From: JALOOE01 sp964423545
GTDB taxonomy: Bacteria > Chloroflexota > Anaerolineae > CG2-30-64-16
NCBI GenBank assembly: GCA_964423545.1
Contig: CAYRFV010000016.1
Span: 1 to 35,891, forward strand
Reading direction: 5' to 3'
DNA: 35,891 bases
Below, one piece after another: positions 7,879-16,121 of this stretch (its first letter is position 1; each line of letters begins with the position of its first letter). The notes beneath the pieces are model-generated. The model was not told the DNA's origin and did not search any database. It saw only the letters and a list, made by a program, of their open reading frames with translations. The translations under genes were made by a program, and so were the position numbers.

Positions 7879-8234
7879 CCGTGGTACCACCCTGATTGGC
7901 GGAAAGGACAAGACGTGGCCGCGGCGCGTTGACTTGGCGTCAACGGTCAGGGATCACGACTCAGGGGCTTCCACCCACTCTCCGCAATAACGGGCAAACC
8001 CGTGCTGGCCTACAGCGTGCGGCCCTATCGTAGCGGTACTGCCACGAGCCATCCGCGATCGGCCAGCAAACTCCCCGGCGACCTTCGGCGGCGCTCACGT
8101 CGATGCCTCGACCCACAGGCCGAAGCCAGGGGGCTTTCACCCGGTGACCCCCTCTCTCTGGCGACGGCGACGGCACGGGACCCCGTGCCGCTACCACCTA
8201 CTCCTCCGGTTCAACGTCTCTGCTGTTCGGTTGT
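7835..8234 (-). promoter_or_regulatory. T-box leader riboswitch for valS
   Basis: The signature T-box sequence AGGGTGGTACCACGGA reads on the minus strand at 7878-7894. Its TGGT can pair with the tRNA acceptor end when the discriminator base is A, as in tRNA-Val. A stem I-like region upstream holds an AGTA element and a distal AGAGAGGGGG...GGTGAAAGCCCCC hairpin. The terminator follows (7835-7878). Uncharged tRNA-Val is expected to stabilise the antiterminator and switch valS on. A possible valine specifier GTC occurs at 8080-8082 (GAAGGTCGCC), but I could not fold stem I well enough to be sure. A very stable extra hairpin (GGCACGG...CCGTGCC, 8172-8189) sits near the 5' end. Confidence 0.9.
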
Positions 8235-8240
8235 GGCCCG

Positions 8241-8269
8241 AGTATAACCGGTCCCCACAGAACTGTCAA
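8241..8269 (-). promoter_or_regulatory. valS promoter, TTGACA-17-TATACT
   Basis: The -35 TTGACA (8264-8269) and -10 TATACT (8241-8246) have a 17-base spacer, giving a start near 8234 at the T-box leader. The -35 box contains the TGA stop codon (8266-8268) of the upstream gene, so the valS promoter is embedded in that gene's end. Confidence 0.85.
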
Positions 8270-9561
8270 GCATTCGACGTCAAGCGGTTCAGATCCGCGA
8301 TCACGGCCTTAAGGTCTGCGCTGAGCCTGCTGCCATCGGGCAGGCCGCGCAGCAGCCCACTCGCCTGGCGCACCCGCTCTCGCGCATCAGGGTAATCGAT
8401 CGAGCCCTGGTCGGCCTGCTGCCGCACCGGCAACAGCAAGCCCAACGCGGCATCGTAGACTTCTGCCGCGGATGCAGGCGCTCCCTCGGCACTGGCGGCG
8501 TCCGCCGTCAGGGGAACGCGCGGCGTCGCCGGGGCCGCCTCGATCTCGCGCGGATAGCAGAGCCACTTGGTGGCCAGCTCGGCCAGGGCCTGAAACGCTG
8601 GCTCTGGGGCTCCGGCGCCGGCAGATTCGAAGGTATGGCTGGCGTCGACGTGGTTTGTGCTCAAATCAGTGCGCCGTATCATCAAGCGATATGCGCCCGG
8701 CTGATTGCCCATGAGAACACCCTCGATCCTGTAGGCGCGCGGGGGCGGCAGTAACCAGCTCCAGAGGACCTTGATCCAGGCCATGCTGCCAAGCTCAACC
8801 GGCGGCGCCGGCTCGACGGCGGTTTCTCGCGCCTGAATGAGCTGATTCCAGGCCAGCATCTTCTCGATGATCCGCTGCGTGACGATACGAGCACCCGGGA
8901 AGCCTTGGATGCCGGTGCTGTCTGCAAACTCGCCCAACAGATACGGTCGCGCCTGGGCGGGCCGCCGGAAAAACGGAAACACCTTCAGATAGTAGAACTC
9001 CCGCAGCGCGAAGATGACCCAGCGCAACGCCTGCGACAGGATGTACAGCGCCAGGACCACCAGGAGGAACGGCATGACGGTCGCTGCCGCGTCGCCGATC
9101 TTGGAGAGGAAGGTGCTGCCGAAGCTCGGCCCGGCGGGTGGCGCAGGCGACGCCGGCGCGACAGTCAGCCGCGGTGCGACCGCCGTTGCGGTCATGGCGG
9201 CCTGTCCTTCCAACGCTTTCTTCAGGCCGGCAAGCGCCTCAGGCTGGCCGCGTTCCTGCGCCAGGATCGCCGAATACAGCTCGACGGCCTTGGCCGATTG
9301 CCCCGCCTTCAGATAGGTATCCGCCAACAGCAGCCGATTCTGCAGATCGGTCAGAGTTGCTGTGGCGGTAGGGGTGGGAGCCGGCGTGCGCGTGGGAGCC
9401 GGCGTAGGCGTCTCGGTGGGCGGTCCGACTGGGCTCGGCGTCGCTGCCGCTTTCGGGGTAGCCGTAGCCGCCCGTGCGGGCGTCGCCGAGAGGGTGGCCG
9501 CCAGGAAGAACCCGCCAATGAATGCAAGTCGCACGAAGGTCAACACGCGGCATGATACCAT
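8266..9561 (-). CDS. Secreted/membrane protein with TPR-like region, function unknown
   Basis: 431 residues when started at ATG 9561, which has GGAGG six bases upstream; an in-frame ATG at 9651 lacks a site. In order: a signal peptide (1 to about 31, ending AxA), a Thr/Pro/Ala-rich linker (32-70), a helical segment with TPR-like spacing (about 72-115, LLLADTYLKAGQSAKAVELY), a second Pro/Ala linker, one membrane helix (about 160-182), then a roughly 240-residue domain with many aromatic and basic residues, presumably cytoplasmic. The C-terminal ~45 residues look like an all-helical cap. I recognise no catalytic motif. It is divergent from the methionine operon and immediately upstream of valS on the same strand. 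It is probably an envelope-associated scaffold, at low certainty. Confidence 0.75.
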   Translation of the reverse strand: MVSCRVLTFVRLAFIGGFFLAATLSATPARAATATPKAAATPSPVGPPTETPTPAPTRTPAPTPTATATLTDLQNRLLLADTYLKAGQSAKAVELYSAILAQERGQPEALAGLKKALEGQAAMTATAVAPRLTVAPASPAPPAGPSFGSTFLSKIGDAAATVMPFLLVVLALYILSQALRWVIFALREFYYLKVFPFFRRPAQARPYLLGEFADSTGIQGFPGARIVTQRIIEKMLAWNQLIQARETAVEPAPPVELGSMAWIKVLWSWLLPPPRAYRIEGVLMGNQPGAYRLMIRRTDLSTNHVDASHTFESAGAGAPEPAFQALAELATKWLCYPREIEAAPATPRVPLTADAASAEGAPASAAEVYDAALGLLLPVRQQADQGSIDYPDARERVRQASGLLRGLPDGSRLSADLKAVIADLNRLTSNA

Positions 9562-9607
9562 GATAACCTCCAGCAAGAAGGACGGGGCCAGTGCTTGGCC
9601 CAAATCG

Positions 9608-9760
9608 TCATAGATTCGGGCCGTCGCAGTGCGCCAACTCCCTCGCATCACTGCGCCCTGGTGGGAGGGCCAAGCGCGTACGAAACGGATCGATACGCAG
9701 CAACTCAGCGCTGAGTTCCCGGGCGATCTTTCCTGGCATCTGGCCCGTGCCGATCAACAC
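9608..9760 (-). CDS. Possible small ORF in the leader of the unknown membrane protein gene
   Basis: A 50-codon frame starts with GTG at 9760 and stops at 9608-9610, downstream of the minus-strand promoter at 9802-9830 and 46 bases before the 9561 start. A GAGG lies about 14 bases before GTG, rather far. The frame is GC-rich at third positions, but less so than neighbouring genes. It could be a leader peptide or chance. Confidence 0.2.
   Translation of the reverse strand: MLIGTGQMPGKIARELSAELLRIDPFRTRLALPPGRSDARELAHCDGPNL
9702..9717. promoter_or_regulatory. 16-bp perfect palindrome, possible operator
   Basis: AACTCAGCGCTGAGTT is fully self-complementary and sits in the leader of the minus-strand transcript, 85 bases downstream of its -10 box. 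It could be a dimeric regulator site; no regulator is known. Confidence 0.3.
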
Positions 9761-9801
9761 TCGGAGATGTGAACCTCGACAGGATGATGAGGTGCGCCGG
9801 A

Positions 9802-9830
9802 ATTATAGCACCCCTGCAGGGCGCTGGCAA
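9802..9830 (-). promoter_or_regulatory. Promoter of the unknown membrane protein gene, TTGCCA-17-TATAAT
   Basis: The -35 TTGCCA (9825-9830) and a perfect -10 TATAAT (9802-9807) are 17 bases apart. The -35 box directly abuts the -35 box of the divergent methionine operon promoter. Confidence 0.8.
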
Positions 9831-9859
9831 TTGGCACGCACATCTCCCCATGCTATAAT
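9831..9859 (+). promoter_or_regulatory. Promoter of the metH/metF fusion operon, TTGGCA-17-TATAAT
   Basis: The -35 TTGGCA (9831-9836) and perfect -10 TATAAT (9854-9859) have a 17-base spacer. The predicted start is near 9866, leaving a leader of about 78 nt. Confidence 0.85.
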
Positions 9860-9877
9860 CTGGATCCGGGATGTTGG

Positions 9878-9920
9878 AAGCTGGCGACCGGGGATCGGAT
9901 GCCTGGCGCCAGCTTTCATT
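9878..9920 (+). promoter_or_regulatory. Leader hairpin before the homocysteine methyltransferase gene
   Basis: AAGCTGGCG (9878-9886) pairs perfectly with CGCCAGCTT (9907-9915), followed by TCATTTTC. The stem lies between the start site and the ribosome site, and an alternative ATG (9899) sits in its loop. It could be an attenuator-like stem; it does not match the S-box or another methionine riboswitch that I know. Confidence 0.4.
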
Positions 9921-9943
9921 TTCAAGCTTCGGTGAGGGAATGC

Positions 9944-11830
9944 ATGGCTCATCCGTTTCTCGACCGGCTCGCGCAAGGGCCGATTCTCGGTGACGGCGCG
10001 CTGGGCACGATGCTGCACAGCCGCGGCGCCGCGCTCGAACAATGCCTTGAAGAACTGAACCTGAGCCACCCCGACTGGGTGCGCGACATCCACTTGGGCT
10101 ATATCCGGGCCGGCGCCGAGGTCATCCAGACCAATTCATTCGCTGCCAGCCGGCTGCGCCTCACTGACGCCAACCTGGCCGAAAAAGTGCGTGAGATCAA
10201 CTTCCGCGGCGTCAGGCTGGCACGCGAAGCGCGCGAGGTCAGTGGGCAGCCGGTTTGGATCGCCGGCTCCATCGGACCGTTGGGCCGTCGCGCCTATGGC
10301 AGCAGTGGACTGCGTGAAGCATTGGCGATCGACGCCTTCCGCGAACAGATGGGTGTGCTGTGGGAGGCCGGGGCCGATCTCCTGATCCTCGAAACCTTCT
10401 CCGACCTGAATGAGTTGGCGGTGGCGGTGCGCGTGGCGCGCGAGAGCACCGATCTTCCCCTGGTGGCAGAGGTCACGTGCGGGAACGACGGCATCACCGC
10501 ATCGGGCGCATCGCCGGCCGAAGTCGCGCACACGCTGGCCGCGTTGCGCGTCGATGTGGCCGGGGTCAACTGTTCGGTCGGTCCGGCGCGGGTGATCGAG
10601 TTCGTTGCAGAGATGCATCGCGCCGAACCCGGGCTGCGCCTGGCAGCAATGCCGAACGCCGGCTTCCCCTTCCGGTCAGGCGAGCGCATGGTCTATGCAT
10701 CGACGCCGGGCTATTTCACAGAGCACGTGCCGCTGTTCCTCAATGCCGGAGTGTCGCTCATCGGCGGGTGCTGCGGGACGACGCCCGCGCACATCCAGGC
10801 AATGCGCGCAGCGTTGGATGGTATCGCGGGGCGACCGGCGCCGGTCGCCCACCCCGACCTGGCGCCGGTGCCGATGGTGCGCGTTTCGACACCGGGGTTG
10901 GGCGAAGCCGAGCAAGAGGCGCCCGAGCCAACACCGTTCCTGCAGAAACTGCGCGCGGGCAAGTTCGTAGTGAGCGTCGAGGTCGATCCCCCGCGTGGCT
11001 TCAATGCAGCGAAGATGCTGGAAGGCGCCCGCATTGCCCTGGAGCATGGAGCGGACGCGGTCAATGTGGCTGATAGCCCGATGGCGCGCGTCCGCATGGG
11101 GGCGCTGGCGCTTTGCGTGTTGATCCAGCAGCAGGTAGGCATCGAAACGATTCTGCATTTCACGACGCGCGATCGTTCGCTCATGGGTCTGCAATCGGAC
11201 CTGATCGGCGCGCACGCTCTGGGGGTGCGCAACGTCATTGCGCTCACGGGAGATCCGCCGAGCCTCGGCGACCAGCCGGAGAGCACGGCCGTCTACGACG
11301 TGGATTCCATCGGCCTTGTTAAGCTCATCAATGCGTTCAATCAGGGACTGGATCGGTCGGGCAAGCCGTTCGGCGATCGCTCGGCCTTCACCATCGCCGT
11401 CGCTTGCGATCCGACCCGGCCAGACCTGGAACGCGAGGTCGACCGCTTCCATCGCAAGATGTCGAGCGGCGCGCACCTGACAATGACTCAGCCGATCTTC
11501 GACAAGACACTCTGGCGACGCTTTTTCGATCTCTACGAGGCGCGACATGGGCCGTTCCCGGCGCCGGTACTGATAGGCATCCTACCGCTGCAAAGCCACC
11601 GCCATGCCAGCTTCCTCCACAATGAGGTGCCCGGCATCACCCTTTCCGACGATGCGTTGCTGCGCATGGAACGCGCCGGTGCAGCAGGCCGGCGAGAGGG
11701 GGTGAAGATGGCGCAGGAGCTCCTACTCGAATTGATGGAGCTGCCAAAGGTGCAAGGCGTCTACCTGATGCCGAGCTTCGGGCGTTACGAGGTCGCATGC
11801 GAAGTATTGGAAGTGGTGAAAGCCCCATGA
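9944..11830 (+). CDS. Bifunctional homocysteine S-methyltransferase / 5,10-methylenetetrahydrofolate reductase
   Basis: 628 residues, fused as in Bacillus YitJ. Residues 1 to about 290 are the cobalamin-independent homocysteine methyltransferase domain, with zinc ligands C210 (GVNCSVGP) and C276/C277 (GGCCGTTP). About 325-628 is a MetF-type domain (KFVVSVEVDPPRG, then ALTGDPPSLGD) that reduces methylene-THF to methyl-THF using a flavin. It links one-carbon metabolism to methionine formation in the cytoplasm. ATG 9944 is preferred because GAGGGA lies 5-10 bases upstream; ATG 9899 lies in a hairpin loop without a site. First gene of an operon; its stop overlaps the next start (ATGA). Confidence 0.93.
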   Translation: MAHPFLDRLAQGPILGDGALGTMLHSRGAALEQCLEELNLSHPDWVRDIHLGYIRAGAEVIQTNSFAASRLRLTDANLAEKVREINFRGVRLAREAREVSGQPVWIAGSIGPLGRRAYGSSGLREALAIDAFREQMGVLWEAGADLLILETFSDLNELAVAVRVARESTDLPLVAEVTCGNDGITASGASPAEVAHTLAALRVDVAGVNCSVGPARVIEFVAEMHRAEPGLRLAAMPNAGFPFRSGERMVYASTPGYFTEHVPLFLNAGVSLIGGCCGTTPAHIQAMRAALDGIAGRPAPVAHPDLAPVPMVRVSTPGLGEAEQEAPEPTPFLQKLRAGKFVVSVEVDPPRGFNAAKMLEGARIALEHGADAVNVADSPMARVRMGALALCVLIQQQVGIETILHFTTRDRSLMGLQSDLIGAHALGVRNVIALTGDPPSLGDQPESTAVYDVDSIGLVKLINAFNQGLDRSGKPFGDRSAFTIAVACDPTRPDLEREVDRFHRKMSSGAHLTMTQPIFDKTLWRRFFDLYEARHGPFPAPVLIGILPLQSHRHASFLHNEVPGITLSDDALLRMERAGAAGRREGVKMAQELLLELMELPKVQGVYLMPSFGRYEVACEVLEVVKAP

Positions 11831-12540
11831 CGACTCTGCTTGCCATCTTCGCACACCCCGACGACGAATCGTTCGGCATGGCCGGCACGCTGGCGAAAGC
11901 CGCCGCCGCCGGCGTCCGCACGGCGCTGGTCTGCGTTACGGCTGGCGAGGCGGGTAAATCGGCCGGGTTGGCCGATTCACCTCAGGCGTTGGCGCGCGTC
12001 CGCGCCGGCGAACTGCAATGCGCTGCGAATGCCATGGGCATCGCCGATCTGACCTTGCTCGACTATCCTGACGGCGGCGCTGAGGGTTGGGATCTGGAGG
12101 CGCTGGCGACCAGGCTGGCAGACCAGATGTATCGCATCCGGCCCGATGTGATCGTCACCTTCGATGAACACGGCATTACCCGCCATCCCGACCACATGGC
12201 GCTCCACCGAGGTGTACGTCTGGCAATAGCCAAGACAGGAGGACGGCTCAACTGGCGGCGGCTCTTCTACCAGGTCATCACCTGTCCGGAGGAGGCCAGC
12301 CCGGAGGGACCAACCTATGCCTGCACTGCTCCAGAGGCCGTGGATGTGATCGTTGACATTGCTGCGTTCGAGCCGGTCAAGCGCGCCGCCTTGCGCTGTC
12401 ACCGCACCCAGACCGCCGATACCGCCTGGATGCTCGACCGTCCCGACGGAAGCCTCACGGTCGAACACTATGTGCTGGCCTCGGCTGCCGGCGGCTGGCG
12501 ACCTGGCCCAGGTTGCGCCGATCTCATGGCAGGGCTATGA
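11827..12540 (+). CDS. PIG-L/LmbE family deacetylase
   Basis: 237 residues. The N-terminal AHPDDE (9-14) and the later RHPDHMALH motif supply the zinc ligands and catalytic Asp of this family of N-acetyl(glucosaminyl) deacetylases. Members act on GlcNAc-inositol in mycothiol synthesis, GlcNAc-malate in bacillithiol synthesis (BshB), or other small N-acyl substrates. The neighbours do not fix the substrate: no MshA/BshA-like gene is in the window. Start ATG overlaps the upstream stop by four bases, so translation is coupled. Its own stop overlaps the Maf start in the same way. Confidence 0.88.
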   Translation: MTTLLAIFAHPDDESFGMAGTLAKAAAAGVRTALVCVTAGEAGKSAGLADSPQALARVRAGELQCAANAMGIADLTLLDYPDGGAEGWDLEALATRLADQMYRIRPDVIVTFDEHGITRHPDHMALHRGVRLAIAKTGGRLNWRRLFYQVITCPEEASPEGPTYACTAPEAVDVIVDIAAFEPVKRAALRCHRTQTADTAWMLDRPDGSLTVEHYVLASAAGGWRPGPGCADLMAGL

Positions 12541-13232
12541 CACTCATCCTCGCCTCGAAATCACCCCGGCGCCTAGCCCTGCTGGCCGCGCTCGGGCTGA
12601 CCTTTGCCGTCGAAGCTGCGGACGTAGACGAAGCACCCCTGCCCGATGAAGCGCCCGATGCGTTGGTGCGCCGGCTTTGCCGGGCGAAGGCGCAGGCCGT
12701 AATGGCGCGCTGGCCCACCGCAGTTGTGCTGGCTGCTGACACACTGGTGGCCTATGAGGGCCGCCTGCTGGGCAAGCCGGCCGATCCAGCCGAGGCGGCG
12801 GGCATGTTGCGCACTCTGCGCGGTCGAACACACCAGGTCTATACGGCGGTATGTGTCGCTGTCGATGGAACGCTGCACACCCGTCTCGCAGTCAGCGACG
12901 TAACGATGCGACTCTACAGCGACGCCGAGATCGCGGCCTATGTTGCCAGTGGCGACCCGATGGACAAGGCCGGCGCCTACGCGATCCAACATCCGCGCTT
13001 TTCCCCTGTGTCTGGCTGGACTGGCTGCTACACGAGCATCATGGGGCTGCCCTTGGGCGTGACGAGCGATCTGCTGCGCCAGGCAGGAGTGTGCCCGCCG
13101 GCAGACGCTGCTCCGGCCTGTATCGGCCACAGCGGTCGGTGTTGCCTGCTGGACAGATCGATGTTGGCGGGCGGAGGCCCGCACCTGAAAGCCGAAGGGG
13201 GGGCATGCACGAAGACCTGCTCGCCGGGCTGA
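12537..13232 (+). CDS. maf: Maf family nucleotide pyrophosphatase
   Basis: 231 residues. SKSPRR at 7-12 is the phosphate-binding signature of the Maf/YhdE house-cleaning dNTP/UTP pyrophosphatases; AADTLV, KPADPAEA and GDPMDKAGAYAIQ follow as expected. These enzymes hydrolyse dTTP/UTP or modified nucleotides to monophosphates. The family usually ends near residue 190 at MGLPLGVTSDLLR. Here a Cys/Gly-rich tail of about 40 residues runs on and overlaps the helicase gene by 28 bases. The ATG overlaps the upstream TGA. Confidence 0.9.
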   Translation: MTLILASKSPRRLALLAALGLTFAVEAADVDEAPLPDEAPDALVRRLCRAKAQAVMARWPTAVVLAADTLVAYEGRLLGKPADPAEAAGMLRTLRGRTHQVYTAVCVAVDGTLHTRLAVSDVTMRLYSDAEIAAYVASGDPMDKAGAYAIQHPRFSPVSGWTGCYTSIMGLPLGVTSDLLRQAGVCPPADAAPACIGHSGRCCLLDRSMLAGGGPHLKAEGGACTKTCSPG

Positions 13233-15559
13233 ACCCGGCGCAACGAGAAGCCGTGGCCACCATCACTGGACCGGTGCTGGTGCTGGCCGGACCTGGCTCG
13301 GGCAAGACGCGCGTACTTGCGCACCGGGTGGCGTACTTGCTGCGTGCGGCTGGCGCACACCCCCGCGCAATCATGGCCGTGACGTTCACGAACAAGGCCG
13401 CTGCCGAGATGCGCGAACGCATCAACCGATTGGTAGGCGAAGCCGTACCAACCAGCACCGGTTGGAAAGGGCTGACGATCGGGACATTCCACAGCATCTG
13501 TGCGCGCATTCTGCGCCAGGAGGCGGCGCCGGCCCATCTCAGTGATGCGTACGTGATCTTCGACGACGGCGAGCAGTTGACCGCGGTCAAGCAGGCGCTG
13601 CGCGACCTCAAGCTTGACGAGAAGCTCTATCGTCCCGAGGCGATGCGCGGGGCCATCTCAAAGGCTAAGAACGAGCTGATCAAGCCCGCGGATTTCCAGG
13701 CTGACACCTATTGGGCCGAAGTCGCACGCCGGATCTACGCGCGCTATGAGGAGATTCTTGCCGCCAACAACGCCCTCGACTTCGATGATCTGCTGTGCCG
13801 CACCGTCTATCTGATGCGGGAAGCACCCGAGGTGTTGCACCGTTACCAGGAGCGCTACCAATACCTGCTGGTGGATGAATTCCAGGACACCAACATCGCG
13901 CAGTACGAGCTGGTGCGGCTGCTTGCCGACAAACGGCACAACATCTTTGCCGTGGGCGACGAGGATCAGTCGGTCTATAGCTGGCGAGGGGCGGACTATC
14001 GCAACGTCCAGCGCTTTCGTGAGGATTTCCCGGCCGCGCGCGTGATCCTGCTGGAACAAAACTATCGCTCGACCCAGACGATCCTGGAGGTGGCGAATGC
14101 GGTCATCGCCCGCAACACTCACCGCACGCCCAAGACGCTGCGCACCGATCGCGGCCGAGGGCTGGAGATCACGATTCATGAAGCCTACGACGAGGCCGAT
14201 GAGGCGGCGTTCGTGGTGAGCACCGTCCTGCGCCTGGTCTCGCGCGGGGATGCAAAGCTGGGCGATTGTGCAGTGATGTACCGCACCAATGCCCAGTCCC
14301 GCGCGCTGGAGGATGCGTTCGTGGCGCGCGGGCTGCCCTACCGCCTGGTCGGCGGGACGCGCTTCTACCAGCGCAAAGAGATCAAGGACGCACTGGCGTA
14401 TCTGCGACTGGTCCACAATCCCGCAGACAATCTCAGCCTGACGCGCATCATCAACGTACCGCCGCGCAGCATCGGCGAGAAGACGATCAGCACGCTGGCA
14501 AGCTGGAGCAACGATCTTGGGCTGTCGATGGCCGCAGCACTGGCGCTGGTGGCGGGTGATCTGAGCAGTGCGGCTCTGCCCGACGCGGCGCGGGCGCGTT
14601 TCGCGCAACCGCCGCAGCATCCGTTCGGCGGGGCAGCGCAACGCTCGCTGACCGCGTTTCACCGCGTCTATGCCAGCTGGCTGGCTGCGAAGGACCACCT
14701 GACTGTCGCCGGCCTGCTGGACAAGATCGCACAGGAATCGAGCTATGCGACATGGCTGCGCGACGGCACCGAAGAAGGCGAAGATCGATGGGATAACCTG
14801 CAAGAGCTGCGCAGTGTTGCAACGCACTATGACGACTTTCCGCCGGAGCTCCGGCTGACCGCCTTCTTGGAGGAGGTTGCGCTCGTGTCCGACCAGGACG
14901 AACTGATCGAGGACAATGACCGGGCAACGCTGCTGACGCTGCATACGGCCAAGGGGCTGGAATTCCCCGTCGTGTTCATCGTCGGGCTGGAGGAGAACAT
15001 TCTTCCGCACAGCCGCAGCCAGGAGGATCCCGATCAGATGGAGGAGGAGCGCCGCTTGATGTACGTCGGCGTGACACGAGCGAAAGATCGACTCTACCTG
15101 GTTCGCGCCTTCCGGCGCACGATCTGGGGGCGAAGCGAGGTTAACGAGCCGTCCCGCTTCTTGCGAGATGTCGCGCAGGTTGTGAGAGGAACGCTGGACG
15201 GCAAAAATCGGACGACGGATTATGGCCGCCGCCCAGGAGGCGGACCGACGGTCACCCTGCCGCATGACGGGGCCAGCACCAGTTCGACCCGCGGGCCGGC
15301 GCCGGCTTCGCGGTCTGCTGCGGGCATGCCGGCGCCATCAGCCATCAATCGCCCCTGGTCGCAGGCCGGACAGCCACCGGTCGAACGCGCGCTGCAGTTC
15401 AAGCCCGGAGACCGGGTCAATCATGGCCTGTTCGGCGATGGAGTGGTGCTCAAGGCGGAGTTGACGATAGATGATGAGGAAGTGACGGTGGCCTTTCCCG
15501 GGAAAGGCACGAAGACGCTGCTGGCAAGCTTTGCGAAACTGCGCCGAGTGACCGGGTGA
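13205..15559 (+). CDS. pcrA: UvrD/PcrA-type ATP-dependent 3'-5' DNA helicase
   Basis: 784 residues with all SF1A motifs: Q-motif LNPAQREAV, Walker A GPGSGKT (29-35), Ia TFTNKAAAEM, II VDEFQDTN, III GDEDQSVYSWRG, IV EQNYRSTQ, V LHTAKGLEF and VI YVGVTRAKDRLYL. A low-complexity linker leads to a C-terminal Tudor/KOW-like fold (FKPGDRVNHGLFGDGVV), which in PcrA binds RNA polymerase. It works in nucleotide excision repair, transcription-coupled repair and recombination control. ATG 13205 was chosen because the conserved N-terminus begins there; it lies within the end of maf. Last gene of the operon, meeting cinA convergently after 40 bases without an evident terminator. Confidence 0.93.
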   Translation: MHEDLLAGLNPAQREAVATITGPVLVLAGPGSGKTRVLAHRVAYLLRAAGAHPRAIMAVTFTNKAAAEMRERINRLVGEAVPTSTGWKGLTIGTFHSICARILRQEAAPAHLSDAYVIFDDGEQLTAVKQALRDLKLDEKLYRPEAMRGAISKAKNELIKPADFQADTYWAEVARRIYARYEEILAANNALDFDDLLCRTVYLMREAPEVLHRYQERYQYLLVDEFQDTNIAQYELVRLLADKRHNIFAVGDEDQSVYSWRGADYRNVQRFREDFPAARVILLEQNYRSTQTILEVANAVIARNTHRTPKTLRTDRGRGLEITIHEAYDEADEAAFVVSTVLRLVSRGDAKLGDCAVMYRTNAQSRALEDAFVARGLPYRLVGGTRFYQRKEIKDALAYLRLVHNPADNLSLTRIINVPPRSIGEKTISTLASWSNDLGLSMAAALALVAGDLSSAALPDAARARFAQPPQHPFGGAAQRSLTAFHRVYASWLAAKDHLTVAGLLDKIAQESSYATWLRDGTEEGEDRWDNLQELRSVATHYDDFPPELRLTAFLEEVALVSDQDELIEDNDRATLLTLHTAKGLEFPVVFIVGLEENILPHSRSQEDPDQMEEERRLMYVGVTRAKDRLYLVRAFRRTIWGRSEVNEPSRFLRDVAQVVRGTLDGKNRTTDYGRRPGGGPTVTLPHDGASTSSTRGPAPASRSAAGMPAPSAINRPWSQAGQPPVERALQFKPGDRVNHGLFGDGVVLKAELTIDDEEVTVAFPGKGTKTLLASFAKLRRVTG

Positions 15560-15599
15560 CCTATCAGGGCTGCGATCGGGAGAGTCCTGCGCGAAGCCT

Positions 15600-16121
15600 T
15601 CAGCATCCGGTCTCCCGCTCTCCTCGTCTCTCGCTCACGTGTTGCGCCACCAGTTGCAGCACCGCCTCGGCAGACAGCGCCTTGTTGCCCGCACGATCCG
15701 AGTCCCACACGTGTCTCTCGGCAATCTCAGCACCCGCAGCCGAGAGATGGATAAACACGAGGCCCACTGGTTTGTCGGGCAACCCGCCGCCCGGTCCGGC
15801 GATGCCTGTCACTGAGACGGCGATGTCAGCGTCGAAGAGCCGGCGCGCGCCTTGGGCCATCTCCCGCGCACACTCGGCGCTGACTGCGCCGTGGGCCTGC
15901 AACGTCTCGCGGCGCACCCCCAACACGTTCTCCTTCGCGCTGTAGGCATAGCATACTGCGCTGCCCAGGAAATAGCTCGAACTGCCGGGGACGTCGGTGA
16001 TGAGGTGCCCCGTCAAGCCACCGGTGCACGACTCCGCCAGGGCCAGGGTGAGGCCCGTCGCTGCCAGACGCCGTCCTACTTCGACGGCAAGCGCCGCAGC
16101 AGACTCCAACGCTCCGCTCAT
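15600..16121 (-). CDS. pncC: CinA C-terminal domain: nicotinamide-nucleotide amidohydrolase
   Basis: 173 residues, a stand-alone CinA C-domain (PncC). AESCTGG (29-35) holds the catalytic Ser31, and SVTGIAGPGGG completes the fold signature. The enzyme deamidates NMN to NaMN in the pyridine nucleotide cycle. Start ATG 16121 overlaps the histidine kinase stop (ATGA), so this metabolic enzyme is translationally coupled to a two-component system. Confidence 0.9.
   Translation of the reverse strand: MSGALESAAALAVEVGRRLAATGLTLALAESCTGGLTGHLITDVPGSSSYFLGSAVCYAYSAKENVLGVRRETLQAHGAVSAECAREMAQGARRLFDADIAVSVTGIAGPGGGLPDKPVGLVFIHLSAAGAEIAERHVWDSDRAGNKALSAEAVLQLVAQHVSERRGERETGC

Noticed and set aside
8041..8247. 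Short plus-strand frames around 8000-8400
   Set aside because: They lie over the T-box leader and the valS promoter, which explain this region.
9860..9943. SAM-responsive riboswitch before the methionine gene
   Set aside because: The leader is only about 80 nt and lacks the conserved S-box core; only one simple stem is visible.
13658..15265. Open frame of about 535 codons on the minus strand opposite pcrA
   Set aside because: Antisense to all conserved helicase motifs; the composition is typical of GC-rich shadow frames.
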